Assembly (NCBI GenBank): GCA_016179955.1
Contig: JACPCD010000016.1
Span: 24,206-70,267 of the forward strand
Length of the DNA stretch: 46,062 nucleotides
From: Candidatus Woesearchaeota archaeon
GTDB taxonomy: Archaea > Nanobdellota > Nanobdellia > Woesearchaeales > GW2011-AR9
Reading direction: 5' to 3'
Shown: piece after piece, positions 38,794 through 46,062 of the stretch
Layout of the letters: every line of letters begins with the position of its first letter
Numbering within the stretch: the stretch's first letter is position 1
Made by a program: the position numbers and the translations under genes
Notes under the pieces: generated by a model
Databases searched by the model: none
What the model saw: only the letters and a program-made list of their open reading frames with translations
What the model was told of the DNA's origin: nothing

Positions 38794-39018
38794 CTATTTC
38801 CCAAGCTTGGGCCGTTTCACGGTGATAGGCAAGATACCTTCGTCAAATTCTCGGAGGGCAATTTCAATAGGATCATATTTTATCTTGGTCAGCTCTTCCG
38901 GCGATAATTTCGCTAAGAATGGCGCGCCCATGGATAATTGCAACGCCCGGGAGCCGATCATGCGGGCTTTCTCGTACTTGGTGAAATCTTTCACGTCCTC
39001 TGAAGAGTGTCCTTTCAT
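38794..39018 (-). CDS. rpoK: RNA polymerase subunit K (Rpb6/omega)
   Basis: 74 residues: [20 protein letters not shown], the conserved core of Rpb6/omega, then the [19 protein letters not shown] tail. Assembles and stabilises RNA polymerase. ATG at 39018 overlaps the Rrp42 stop (ATGA), so it is translated as part of the exosome operon, an interesting link between transcription and RNA decay. Confidence 0.93.
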   Translation of the reverse strand: MKGHSSEDVKDFTKYEKARMIGSRALQLSMGAPFLAKLSPEELTKIKYDPIEIALREFDEGILPITVKRPKLGK

Positions 39019-39812
39019 GGTACTGCCTTATTGAGCTCCTTCCTTAAAAAACTTCCCTTTTCCAGGGCGAGATCGAGTATGGCAGATATCTGTTCAATGC
39101 TTAACGGAAATTCCCCGCCTTTCTGCAGCGCTGAAATGGTTCCATCGGCGTCTGATGCTACCGTCAGCCTAGCGTCATAGGCCGATTCCTCATCCGCATT
39201 GGGATCAACCAGCAAGGCGTCATTCAACACATAGACTGTAACGGGTAACGGTTCTTTTAACAGCGGCAAGGGCGTGCTGGTCTTATGCTTGTAGTCAATG
39301 GCTCCCGTTTCCAGATTCACCGTCGGAAAACGGGCTGACCTTAATGCAGCCAGAGCCGCAAGCCCCGCGACATCAAAAAGGTTGCCGGCATCGTTAATGG
39401 TAATTATATCAATGATGACAAACCAGGCTTTTTCCGGCGTAAGGCACAGCTTTTTCAGCTTTTTCAAATCAATGGCTTTCGCTTCCCGGATGCCTCTATC
39501 GACTACCCGCGCTAATTCGATGGCTTTCGGCCCCGGCGGACCGGACTCATACTCTGGACTCGACAACGGCAACAGCTCAGCATTGACCATGATGCCGCCT
39601 TCATCCGGAGTATCATTGTACGGTTTATCCTGCGACAACTTTACGCCGGCCATAACCACGGTATCTCCTATCTGCACCCGGGCAGAGCCTTCAGCGGTCC
39701 AGGATATTCCCGTTTCAATCTTGATGGGCTGGCGGTATTCTTCCAGGGCTCGGCCATCAATACGTTTCTGCTGGGCCGCCAGGTCTAATATGGTATCTTT
39801 GTTGTGTATCAT
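39015..39812 (-). CDS. rrp42: Exosome subunit Rrp42
   Basis: Non-catalytic RNase PH-fold partner of Rrp41 in the hexameric exosome ring. 265 residues: [76 protein letters not shown]. Frame extends to TTG 39827, but ATG 39812 is the better start, 7 nt after the Rrp41 stop. Confidence 0.96.
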   Translation of the reverse strand: MIHNKDTILDLAAQQKRIDGRALEEYRQPIKIETGISWTAEGSARVQIGDTVVMAGVKLSQDKPYNDTPDEGGIMVNAELLPLSSPEYESGPPGPKAIELARVVDRGIREAKAIDLKKLKKLCLTPEKAWFVIIDIITINDAGNLFDVAGLAALAALRSARFPTVNLETGAIDYKHKTSTPLPLLKEPLPVTVYVLNDALLVDPNADEESAYDARLTVASDADGTISALQKGGEFPLSIEQISAILDLALEKGSFLRKELNKAVP

Positions 39813-39819
39813 TTTTGAT

Positions 39820-40521
39820 TCATTCAAGGGTAAATTTTTCTTTTAAGGCTTTAACTTGAAGCTGGTAGACTTTTTCGGTGGCTCCTTTTGCCAACTCGAG
39901 CGCTTTCAGCAAATCTGCTTTAGAGATCTCTCCATCCATCTGCAATAAAGTTATTTCCTTGCCATTATGAGTCATCGCAACGGGAATGTCAGAAACAACC
40001 CCTTCGTATGCTTCTTCATCGTACATTAGATCCGCAACCACGGTCCCATCCACTTGACCTACGGCAACGGAGCTTACCATGTCCAGCATGGGAATTCCCG
40101 CGTCCGCGAGAGCAATGGAAGCAGCAGAGATGGCAGCACATCGTGTTCCTGCGTCCGTCTGGGGCAGTTCCACAAAGATATCAACGACTGCATTGGGAAA
40201 AGCCGATAAATCTACCACTGGCTCTAACGCTTTGGTCATGACCATGGCTATCTCCTGAGAACGCCGATTATTTCCTGGCCGGATACGTTCTCCGGATCCA
40301 GAGAACGGCATCATATTATAATGACAGCGCAAGACCCCATGTTTAGGGTTCTGCAAGAATTTTGGATACATCTCTCGCGGTCCATACACGGCGGCAATGG
40401 CCCAGGTCTTGCCAATCTTAAATGAGGCAGATCCATTGGCATTAGGGATTACTCCTGCCTTAGCGTCCATCGGCCGCAGCTCCTCGATACTTCGTCCATC
40501 TAATCGTTTTTTGTAGACCAT
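39820..40521 (-). CDS. rrp41: Exosome subunit Rrp41 (catalytic)
   Basis: Phosphorolytic 3'-5' exoribonuclease subunit. 233 residues: LDGRSIEELRPMDAKAGVIP; phosphate site TDAGTR; RIRPGNNRRSQEIAMVM, the RNA/phosphate arginine region; and LMYDEEAYEGV with the catalytic Asp. ATG at 40521 shares a base with the Rrp4 stop (TAATG). Confidence 0.97.
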   Translation of the reverse strand: MVYKKRLDGRSIEELRPMDAKAGVIPNANGSASFKIGKTWAIAAVYGPREMYPKFLQNPKHGVLRCHYNMMPFSGSGERIRPGNNRRSQEIAMVMTKALEPVVDLSAFPNAVVDIFVELPQTDAGTRCAAISAASIALADAGIPMLDMVSSVAVGQVDGTVVADLMYDEEAYEGVVSDIPVAMTHNGKEITLLQMDGEISKADLLKALELAKGATEKVYQLQVKALKEKFTLE

Positions 40522-41204
40522 TATTGAGTATGCCCCTCCAAGTACCGCTGCATCTTTTCCGTCAAGCCATCCTGATGCGACTTCTGCTCGATACGCTTGA
40601 TGGCCTGCTCGGCTAAAAGCTCACCGTCGGAAGAACCTCGCAGCCACACTAACCCGTTCTGGCCCACGGTGATCTCGCAGCCGGTCTTCTCTTTGATTAA
40701 GGTAATCATGCTGCCCTGCTTGCCGATGACGCGCGGCACTTTCTGGCTGTTGATCTTGATGATTCTCCCGCCAGAAATTTTCTGCAGTCCCGGCTCGCGC
40801 AGGGACAGGTCAATCAGGTTTTGCGACGTGACATTAATGATCTGAGCGATGATGTACTCATCAATATTGATTATTTTAGACAGGTCTTCTTCTTTCTTGA
40901 TGTAGCGGGACGTAGCATCTTTCACGTTGAGCATGGCCTGATAGGCTGTTTCCAAGTCCACTCTCCAGCCGCTGAAGGCTATATCGGTAACCCGACCAAT
41001 AATCTTATCGCCTACTTTCGGCACGTAGGGGCCGCTTAAGGGCGTTATCTTAATGACTCGGCCAGGCAGTGAAACTAAGCCTAAGACTTTGGCATAGATC
41101 TTTTCGCCCCGACGGTAGGTGTTGTCGCCAGGAAGGTAATCCATGCCTTCGGCTAAAACGTCACCAGGTATGACAATATCCTTTTCTTTTACAATAGTAC
41201 TCAT
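40521..41204 (-). CDS. rrp4: Exosome RNA-binding cap subunit Rrp4
   Basis: 227 residues: N-terminal domain (EKDIVIPGDVLAEGMDYLPG), S1 domain (VGDKIIGRVTDIAFSGWRVD), KH domain (GGRIIKINSQKVPRVIGKQG, with a GKQG loop). Forms the cap of the exosome and feeds RNA into the Rrp41/42 ring. First gene of the operon; the intergenic region to 41370 has two possible TATA boxes (near 41229-41236 and 41290-41304) so leader length is uncertain. Confidence 0.96.
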   Translation of the reverse strand: MSTIVKEKDIVIPGDVLAEGMDYLPGDNTYRRGEKIYAKVLGLVSLPGRVIKITPLSGPYVPKVGDKIIGRVTDIAFSGWRVDLETAYQAMLNVKDATSRYIKKEEDLSKIINIDEYIIAQIINVTSQNLIDLSLREPGLQKISGGRIIKINSQKVPRVIGKQGSMITLIKEKTGCEITVGQNGLVWLRGSSDGELLAEQAIKRIEQKSHQDGLTEKMQRYLEGHTQ

Positions 41205-41370
41205 TATATTTTATCCGCACCTGATTATATGGGTAAGAGAAAGCGTGCGGTTTGGCTCTCCTTTCTCGTTCAGTACCCTGAAATGGGCAGTTATTTAAAA
41301 GTTTTTTGGTTTTATTGGAAATTGCACGGGGTCTAAAATTGTTTATATCCACCAACACTAAGAAAACGCT

Positions 41371-41790
41371 TTATTCTTTCCGAGCATCGTAAAATTCCCT
41401 TAGCCTTGTATCAAGATGGCCTAATCGCTCATTTGGTCCTAAATGACTTAATGGTTGACTGCCATATTCTCTTACCAGACCCACCACACATTCCTGAAGA
41501 TCTCGAGGAGACCACATGAGTGTTTCATCTAACATCACCAGTGCTTTTGAAGCGTCATCCAACTGAGGAACTGGTCCATGATAAAGAGGTTTAGGTCTTT
41601 CTCCCGCCTCGGCCATCGCTATAATCTGCGCTGCTTGTTGGCGTAGGTGTTCCTTTCGATTTGGATCATCTTTCATACTAAAATAATACTTCCAAGCTCC
41701 AAGAAAACGAGCATGATAGTTCGAGTCAAGTTCCGCAACCGCACGAAGTTGTCGGGAAAGAGTTTCATACAGGGGAATTTGTTGCGTCAT
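41371..41790 (-). CDS. Hypothetical helical protein (139 aa)
   Basis: Mostly helical: IPLYETLSRQLRAVAELDSN, then YYFSMKDDPNRKEHLRQQAA and a C-terminal arm. Not recognised. TATA (AATTTATATATC, coding strand, about 41813-41824) ~28 nt upstream, leaderless. Single gene. Confidence 0.65.
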   Translation of the reverse strand: MTQQIPLYETLSRQLRAVAELDSNYHARFLGAWKYYFSMKDDPNRKEHLRQQAAQIIAMAEAGERPKPLYHGPVPQLDDASKALVMLDETLMWSPRDLQECVVGLVREYGSQPLSHLGPNERLGHLDTRLREFYDARKE

Positions 41791-41884
41791 TTTAATACAC
41801 CAAAAGAGGCATGATATATAAATTTTGTCAATTTTTCCTGCGCTAAGAGTAACGTTTAAATAGCTTAAGATATTTACACCAAAG

Positions 41885-43159
41885 ATGAAACTATCCTTTA
41901 CTTATTCCCTCATCGTTCTTCTAACTATAATCACAGTACTGGGCGCCTGCACTCCCACACCAACAGCCTCGCCCGCAGACGCATCCGATAACGAGACTAG
42001 GGCAGCAGTACGTAATCTGCCGACGGACCAAGTAATTAACATCATCCTGACCGGAGAACGGGAACGCCAGGAATTCCTGGCTGGACGAGCCAACAAATGG
42101 CAAGGGCCTTTTCCCGTGGGCGATACCGCAGTTTCATTAGAACGGGTGCTGCCTCTCGCGGAAGCAGTTTATAGAGAGCGAGGAGGAACGCTGCCACTCT
42201 CTTCAGAACACCAAGTGGGGGCATCGCCGAGCGCACCCTCTTCTCCATCGCCAGCTGCTCCTCAAGAGGAAGAAGAAGCTCTCGGCCCAGATCCCCAAGC
42301 ACGTTTTTTTACACATACCATCAATGATGTCCGGAAAGAAAGTGTGAGCATTACCACTAAAAATCCTGACACCAATTTTGAAGAACGGACGGCACAATAT
42401 GACGCTTACTTCATTCCCGGCGAAACGTTTAGAATCATCTGCCAGCAGCCCTGCGTGATTCCAGAGAACATTTTAAAGAAAAAAGTAGTGGGAGCAGATG
42501 CGGCTATCCGGGCGCTGATTGACTTAACTGACGTAGATGTATTGCCGATACTTGAGCCGGTAGATATCCATCTCAGCAGCAGTGTGGAATGTGGGAATTA
42601 TCAGGAAAAACTAAGCCGCAATGGTTACGTTTCCCGATTTTCTGGTTCCCGGCCCAGTGGCGTTCCGGGTGTAACCACGGGATCCTACATGTGCCTGTGG
42701 GAATTTGACGATGAACAATTAATTTTGCCGCTCACTGAAGAAAATGCGCTGCGCATTGAAGCACAGGCCGTGTTGGTGCATGAATATTCACACATCTTAT
42801 TCTACCGGCGGTCGTTTGCTTCCCCGGAAGGATTTGTCCAAACGCTGCAAATGTATGTTTCTGGTGCTTGGGATGGCGAAGGGCGTAGCAGAAATAATTT
42901 CCCACGCATGACTGATGCCTGCAATCCCTTGTTGCAAACCAGAGTACCGGATGTGTATGCTCTCTGCAGCCGCTGCGGATTTCAGATGCAAGACTTTCGC
43001 ATCATCTTACAGAGAGTACATGAACTTTATAGTCGAGGAGAAGGGGCAGCAGTCGAAGGAAAAGTAAGCGTGCCCCAGCTGAAGCAGATTATTGATGGCA
43101 TTACGGGCAAGGATAGTGTTGCAGAGTGCGGAGTGGATTGGCTGGGATATGCTGAGTAA
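41885..43159 (+). CDS. Secreted lipoprotein with HEYSH metal motif
   Basis: 424 residues. Signal peptide FTYSLIVLLTIITVLGAC with a lipobox cysteine at about 21, a Ser/Pro/Ala-rich linker, then a domain with several cysteines. LVHEYSHILFYRR near residue 299 is an HExxH zinc-protease-like motif; the third ligand cannot be assigned by eye. TATA (GTTTAAATAGC, 41853-41863) ~27 nt upstream. Possible extracellular protease; family not named. Confidence 0.75.
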   Translation: MKLSFTYSLIVLLTIITVLGACTPTPTASPADASDNETRAAVRNLPTDQVINIILTGERERQEFLAGRANKWQGPFPVGDTAVSLERVLPLAEAVYRERGGTLPLSSEHQVGASPSAPSSPSPAAPQEEEEALGPDPQARFFTHTINDVRKESVSITTKNPDTNFEERTAQYDAYFIPGETFRIICQQPCVIPENILKKKVVGADAAIRALIDLTDVDVLPILEPVDIHLSSSVECGNYQEKLSRNGYVSRFSGSRPSGVPGVTTGSYMCLWEFDDEQLILPLTEENALRIEAQAVLVHEYSHILFYRRSFASPEGFVQTLQMYVSGAWDGEGRSRNNFPRMTDACNPLLQTRVPDVYALCSRCGFQMQDFRIILQRVHELYSRGEGAAVEGKVSVPQLKQIIDGITGKDSVAECGVDWLGYAE

Positions 43160-43183
43160 AAAATTATTTTCTCCTAAAATGCA

Positions 43184-43561
43184 TCAGCAGGGAAATAACC
43201 GCAACCCCACCACTTTTCCGGTAACGAGCGGATATTCATAGTCGTCTTCTAACTGCACCGTTGTTCCTGAGCCCAAAATTTCAACCACCTTTCCAACTAA
43301 ATCGTATTCGGAAGAAACCGCGGCCTGGCGCAACAGCCTTTCCCGGGAACGGCGGTTAAGAAGACGGAATTCAGCCTCATTATGAGCGCCCTGGAGCCAA
43401 AAGCTAAGCCCAAGCGACGGGCGTCCCCGGTAGGTATACATAAAAGAAGACACCCCCTGAATCACCGCATACTGTTCGACCAAATCATCAACGGGCTTCG
43501 CGTTTTTGGAACTGGCAGAGTAGTACGTCCAGGGAGCAGTCTTCGGTGTTTTTCTCGCCAT
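43184..43561 (-). CDS. Hypothetical protein (125 aa)
   Basis: Begins ARKTPKTAPWTYYSASSKN; strand-rich middle (GVSSFMYTYRGRPSLGLSFW), basic RRSRERLLRQAAV, and a beta C-terminus (VQLEDDYEYPLVTGKVVGLR). No family recognised. TATA (AGTTTATAAACT, 43580-43591) is 25 nt upstream, leaderless. Confidence 0.65.
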   Translation of the reverse strand: MARKTPKTAPWTYYSASSKNAKPVDDLVEQYAVIQGVSSFMYTYRGRPSLGLSFWLQGAHNEAEFRLLNRRSRERLLRQAAVSSEYDLVGKVVEILGSGTTVQLEDDYEYPLVTGKVVGLRLFPC

Positions 43562-43674
43562 GAACGGTTAAAACGCCCGGAGTTTATAAACTTTTTTATT
43601 TTAGTTACTAATTAGTAGTTAGATTTATGGATTTGGTAGATATCTTTATATACAACACCCCCCAATAAATTAAT

Positions 43675-43947
43675 ATGGATGATTCATACCAAGTCGGAGA
43701 CATCTGTTCTTACTCTGAAGAACGTTACAACATTAAAGTACGTGTCCTTGAAAACAGAAGCAATAATGACAATGTAAGTTACCTATTACAAGTTCTTGAA
43801 ATTATTTCTCCCCCTGTTCCGAGTTTTCTTTCTCCAAAAATTGGGGCGACTATCGAATGTAGTGAAGCAAGAACGGGGTATGTCTGTAGGGGAGTACCTA
43901 TTCTTGAAAGAATCCTGAAACAGAGTGAACTACCTGCAGTTCTATAA
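43675..43947 (+). CDS. Hypothetical protein (90 aa)
   Basis: Strand-rich: YQVGDICSYSEERYNIKVRV, with SYLLQVLEIISP and a Cys-containing end (IECSEARTGYVCRG). Unrecognised small protein. TATA (CTTTATATAC, 43646-43655) ~27 nt upstream. AT-rich relative to neighbours. Confidence 0.6.
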   Translation: MDDSYQVGDICSYSEERYNIKVRVLENRSNNDNVSYLLQVLEIISPPVPSFLSPKIGATIECSEARTGYVCRGVPILERILKQSELPAVL

Positions 43948-43990
43948 AATTTAAATTATAATTGCGGCAGCATTATAATAATAAGTGAGC

Positions 43991-44212
43991 TTACTGAAGA
44001 ATCACCGTCCCGTGCGTATGCGAATTCAACAGATCAATAAATTCTGGATACAAGCCAGCGGACAATTCCACCGTCGCCTGCCAGCTGCCGTCATTTTTCC
44101 ATTCCTCTTTTAATATCTTGGCACGGGTAGAAACGACCCCATACATTTTTCCCGCATACAGTGCAGGAACAGTAATCGTCACTTTTTTCTGTTTGATTTT
44201 TATGGGCAGCAC
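43991..44212 (-). pseudogene. SBDS (Sdo1) C-terminal fragment
   Basis: Reads LPIKIKQKKVTITVPALYAG, then KMYGVVSTRAKILKEEWKND and SAGLYPEFIDLLNSHTHGTV: domain III of SBDS. It has no proper start of its own; it is separated from the N-terminal part by the 62-bp tandem duplication. Removing one copy restores one 233-residue protein. Confidence 0.75.
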
Positions 44213-44296
44213 CGGCCGGAGCTTCGCTAAAACCTAATCGTCACTTTTTTCTGTTTGATTTTTATGGGCAGCACCGGCCGGAGCTTCGCTAAAACC
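44173..44296. repeat. Exact 62-bp tandem duplication inside SBDS
   Basis: 44173-44234 and 44235-44296 are identical over 62 bp (63 with one shared base beyond). 62 is not a multiple of 3, so it breaks the reading frame of the SBDS gene. Both copies carry the LPIKIKQKKVTI coding segment. Recent duplication or assembly artefact. Confidence 0.9.
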
Positions 44297-44754
44297 TGAT
44301 CAAATTGCTCTTCTGCCGTCTGATGGTCATCGAGATGTATTTTAGCTTGCTCCATCGCCAGCTCGATGCGCATCGGCGGATGCGGCAGCCCCGTCTTGGG
44401 ATCAACTGCCTGCCGGCTGATTAAATACACCAGCTTTTTCCATTTCTGCTCCCGCTCCTGAGCCCGATGCTCTGAGGTTGCTTGGATCTCGCCATCTTTC
44501 AGAATCTTAATGGCAATACTATCCGCGTCAATGGTCTTAAAGGCCTGCTGCAATTGCTGCTGAGATGCCAGCTGGCCTTTTTTGGCGTCGGTGAAAATGT
44601 GGTCAGCCATCAGCACCTCCCGTAAATTACTGAGGCTCCCTTTCTTGAACTCCAGCGCTGCATCCGGATCGACGTGAATCTCAAAAGTTTCGCCAAACTT
44701 CTTGAGCCGAGCCACGGTAATTTTAACTTTATCGGCACCGATTTTATTGCCCAT
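44227..44754 (-). CDS. SBDS/Sdo1 ribosome maturation protein, N-terminal part
   Basis: 175 residues holding SBDS domains I-II: VKITVARLKKFGETFEIHVD and FKKGSLSNLREVLMADHIFTDAKK, then IDADSIAIKILKDGEIQATS and the helical PPMRIELAMEQAKIHLDDHQT. In known species the protein releases the anti-association factor aIF6 from 50S subunits. The ORF ends early at KKVTIRF because of the 62-bp tandem duplication. TATA (ACATAAATAAAG, coding strand) ~30 nt before the ATG. Usually next to psmA and rrp4. Confidence 0.88.
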   Translation of the reverse strand: MGNKIGADKVKITVARLKKFGETFEIHVDPDAALEFKKGSLSNLREVLMADHIFTDAKKGQLASQQQLQQAFKTIDADSIAIKILKDGEIQATSEHRAQEREQKWKKLVYLISRQAVDPKTGLPHPPMRIELAMEQAKIHLDDHQTAEEQFDQVLAKLRPVLPIKIKQKKVTIRF

Positions 44755-44814
44755 GATACACCGCTATAACCCGTATCCTTTATTTATGTTTCGACAAATA
44801 CGAAAAATTTATAT

Positions 44815-44840
44815 AGTCTTAAAGACTTCATTTATGAAGT
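44815..44840. promoter_or_regulatory. Two overlapping palindromes, candidate operator
   Basis: AGTCTT-A-AAGACT (44815-44827) and ACTTCA-TTTA-TGAAGT (44825-44840), both with perfect 6-bp arms, just after a TATA box (ATTTATATAG, 44807-44816) and before the DUF4258-like toxin gene. Probably autoregulated by the AbrB-type antitoxin encoded downstream. Confidence 0.55.
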
Positions 44841-44860
44841 ATAGATATTGGTGATAAAAT

Positions 44861-45073
44861 TTGGTTTATTTTACGGCTATCAAACCAACTAAACATTACC
44901 TGGAAGAACATGAAAAAGATGTCCCCTGGGATAAAGTTGTTGAAATTATTTTCACCACCAAGAATCCTAGAAAGAAAGGAGAGGTATTTGAAATAGAGAA
45001 AGAAGATTATTATATCTTGTTCAAAATAGAAGATAATATTTTGCAGGTAATTAATGCAAAACATAACCGGTGA
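44861..45073 (+). CDS. DUF4258-like putative toxin
   Basis: 70 residues: FTAIKPTKHYLEEHEKDVPW, KVVEIIFTTKNPRKKGEVFE and YYILFKIEDNILQVINAKH, the compact beta-rich DUF4258/MqsR-like toxin pattern with the conserved His. The only in-frame start is TTG at 44861 (a stop precedes it), so it begins with UUG. Overlaps or touches the partner gene at 45070-45079. Confidence 0.65.
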   Translation: MVYFTAIKPTKHYLEEHEKDVPWDKVVEIIFTTKNPRKKGEVFEIEKEDYYILFKIEDNILQVINAKHNR

Positions 45074-45078
45074 GAACC

Positions 45079-45393
45079 ATGAACTGCCCGAAATGTAATT
45101 CAAACATGAATGAAGTGGAAGTAAATGTGCAGGGAGCTAAAAATAAAGCGTTGAGTTATCAATGTTCCAAATGCGATTATTTTGAGTTTGAACCGAAGTC
45201 TTCTAAAAAGGTAGTGGAAGAACTGCGGGAAACTCCTTTGAAGATAAAACAAAAGATAGTAACCTTGTCGCAAGACCGGTTAGGGATGTATTTTAACAAC
45301 AATATAGTGAGAAGTTTAGATTTGAAAAGAGGCGAAGAAATTTATGTATCAGTTCCTGATAAGAAACATATTGTAATAGAAGTCAGGAGTTAA
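45079..45393 (+). CDS. Zinc-ribbon plus AbrB-type antitoxin
   Basis: 104 residues. N-terminal zinc ribbon with MNCPKCNSNMNEV and YQCSKCDYFEF (YgiT/MqsA-like), then an AbrB/SpoVT-like C-terminal domain (KIVTLSQDRLGMYFNNNIVR, ... GEEIYVSVPDKKHIVIEV). GTG at 45070 is an alternative start. Follows the putative toxin by a few nt. Zinc ribbon fused to AbrB suggests the antitoxin binds both the toxin and the promoter palindromes. Confidence 0.75.
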   Translation: MNCPKCNSNMNEVEVNVQGAKNKALSYQCSKCDYFEFEPKSSKKVVEELRETPLKIKQKIVTLSQDRLGMYFNNNIVRSLDLKRGEEIYVSVPDKKHIVIEVRS

Positions 45394-45418
45394 GGTATGG
45401 CCTGCTTCCAAAGAATAT

Positions 45419-45456
45419 GAAAGAACTCTCGATATGATTTAGCAGCGAGTTCTTTC
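45419..45456. terminator. Hairpin between convergent genes
   Basis: GAAAGAACTC (45419-45428) and GAGTTCTTTC (45447-45456) are perfect 10-bp arms with an 18-nt loop, between the antitoxin stop and the proteasome-alpha stop. Likely a bidirectional terminator or mRNA end structure. Confidence 0.5.
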
Positions 45457-45476
45457 GTAATGGTATAAAACTGATC

Positions 45477-46062
45477 CTATTTCACCAGCTTCTTCAATTC
45501 GTCATTGCTGAGCTTGGTGAAGCGGCGGTCTTTGACATTAATGTACGCAGCATCCACCCGGTCATAGTTGAACTCTGCTTTTAGGAATTCTTTTAAAGCT
45601 TGCAGACCTAATTTCAGCCCTTCCTCAACAGACAGAGTTGGTTTATATCGTTTCTCCAGCATTTCACCTACTTCCACTTCCCCTTCACCGATAACTGCTG
45701 CTTTGTATTGAAAATAGAGACCATAGGGCTCGGTCAGATACAATTTTATTTCCCCGTCATCCTCTACTCCTGCGATCAGCATGGACACCCCAAACGGGCG
45801 CAGGCCAGCCGACTGGGTGCAGACCTGTTTTAAGTCGCTAATTTCCTTGACAATGGACAAAACGTCAATTTTAGAATCGTACGTGACGGCATGCTGCTGC
45901 GCCCGCAACTGGGCTCTATCTACCAGAACCCGGGCATCGGCAATCAATCCCGCGGCAGTAGCCCCAATATGGTCATCAATACGAAACATCTTTTCAATGG
46001 CTTCAGGAACGATTAGGCTGCTGGTAATCCGCTTATCCGTAATAAAAACCACGCCATCTTTA
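45477..46062 (-). CDS. psmA: Proteasome subunit alpha, C-terminal part (5' end beyond window)
   Basis: 20S core outer-ring subunit. The frame is open to the last base (KDGVVFITDKRITSSLIVPE), so the N-terminal gate helix is outside. Visible: IEKMFRIDDHIGATAAGLIA DARVL, the YDSKIDVLSIVKEISDLKQV helix and RPFGVSMLIAGVEDDGEIKL; the C-terminus ends TKLSNDELKKLVK. In archaea psmA often starts the SBDS-exosome superoperon, here just separated from it by a TA pair. Confidence 0.95.
   Translation of the reverse strand, partial: KDGVVFITDKRITSSLIVPEAIEKMFRIDDHIGATAAGLIADARVLVDRAQLRAQQHAVTYDSKIDVLSIVKEISDLKQVCTQSAGLRPFGVSMLIAGVEDDGEIKLYLTEPYGLYFQYKAAVIGEGEVEVGEMLEKRYKPTLSVEEGLKLGLQALKEFLKAEFNYDRVDAAYINVKDRRFTKLSNDELKKLVK

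Noticed and set aside
41161-41358. Minus-strand 65-codon frame upstream of rrp4
   Set aside because: Overlaps the rrp4 start in another frame, no protein-like pattern; better explained as rrp4 leader/promoter DNA.
1-46062. CRISPR arrays and rRNA genes
   Set aside because: No regularly spaced repeats or rRNA-like segments found on either strand.

Overview
The window comes from an archaeon, most likely a DPANN lineage of the Woesearchaeota/Pacearchaeota type (the lineage is inferred from gene content; no rRNA is present). Archaeal markers include aIF2-gamma and aIF2-alpha, Nop10, Orc1/Cdc6, exosome Rrp4/Rrp41/Rrp42, RNA polymerase subunit K, proteasome alpha, Pth2, eS17, eS27, eL42, and uL1-uL10-P1. 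Most genes have a TATA box (T/A-TTTATATA-like) centred 24-31 nt before the start codon, so most mRNAs are predicted to be leaderless. I used this spacing to correct several starts. Internal genes of operons, and a few leadered ones, carry GGAGG/GAGGTG sites. Bacterial-type genes are mixed in: grpE-dnaK-dnaJ, a bacterial-type metK, fpg and ydcF-like.

Layout. 1-5985: 3' end of serS, a Tat lipoprotein, a small ORF with an internal stop, a DUF4143-type AAA ATPase, orc1/cdc6, a DUF212 membrane protein and a broken VTT-family gene. 5987-10531: EEP-family nuclease/phosphatase, aIF2-gamma, a 141-bp MITE-like element with perfect terminal inverted repeats and a 9-bp target duplication, UbiB/ABC1 kinase plus a phasin-like partner, eS17. 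10655-18661: a winged-helix protein, metK, an XRE-CBS regulator, the uL1-uL10-P1 operon with a coiled-coil protein, and an AT-rich regulator/membrane protein/lipoprotein cluster. 18743-23472: chaperone operon grpE-dnaK-(HD hydrolase)-dnaJ with a divergent winged-helix regulator. 23554-28173: an AT-rich accessory island with a large tandem-repeat helical protein, an apparently frameshifted partner ORF, a second DUF4143 ATPase and a regulator. 28241-33468: small membrane and zinc-ribbon proteins, a RelB/RelE-like pair, a tRNA-Asn with two introns, a phosphoesterase, ydcF-like/fpg, a PH-domain protein and a membrane-anchored protein. 33541-36222: the translation cluster eL42-eS27 // aIF2-alpha-nop10, split by an AbrB-PIN module, then pth2. 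36312-38402: Fic/Doc-RHH pair, small proteins and a TrmB-like regulator. 38482-41204: operon rrp4-rrp41-rrp42-rpoK-DUF357. 41371-46062: hypothetical genes, a HEYSH lipoprotein, an SBDS gene broken by a 62-bp tandem duplication, a DUF4258/zinc-ribbon-AbrB pair and proteasome alpha, which runs off the window edge.

Themes. (1) Two classic archaeal information-processing clusters (eL42-eS27-aIF2alpha-Nop10 and psmA-SBDS-exosome) are recognisable but interrupted by toxin-antitoxin modules and small orphan genes; there are four TA-like modules in 46 kb. (2) Four genes look broken (2053-2313, VTT, the helical-repeat gene junction, SBDS); some may be assembly or indel errors. (3) The most striking single object is the tRNA-Asn(GUU) gene. 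It folds perfectly only if a 13-nt intron in the anticodon loop and an 85-nt intron in the T-loop are removed. No CRISPR array, rRNA or full-length transposase gene was seen.
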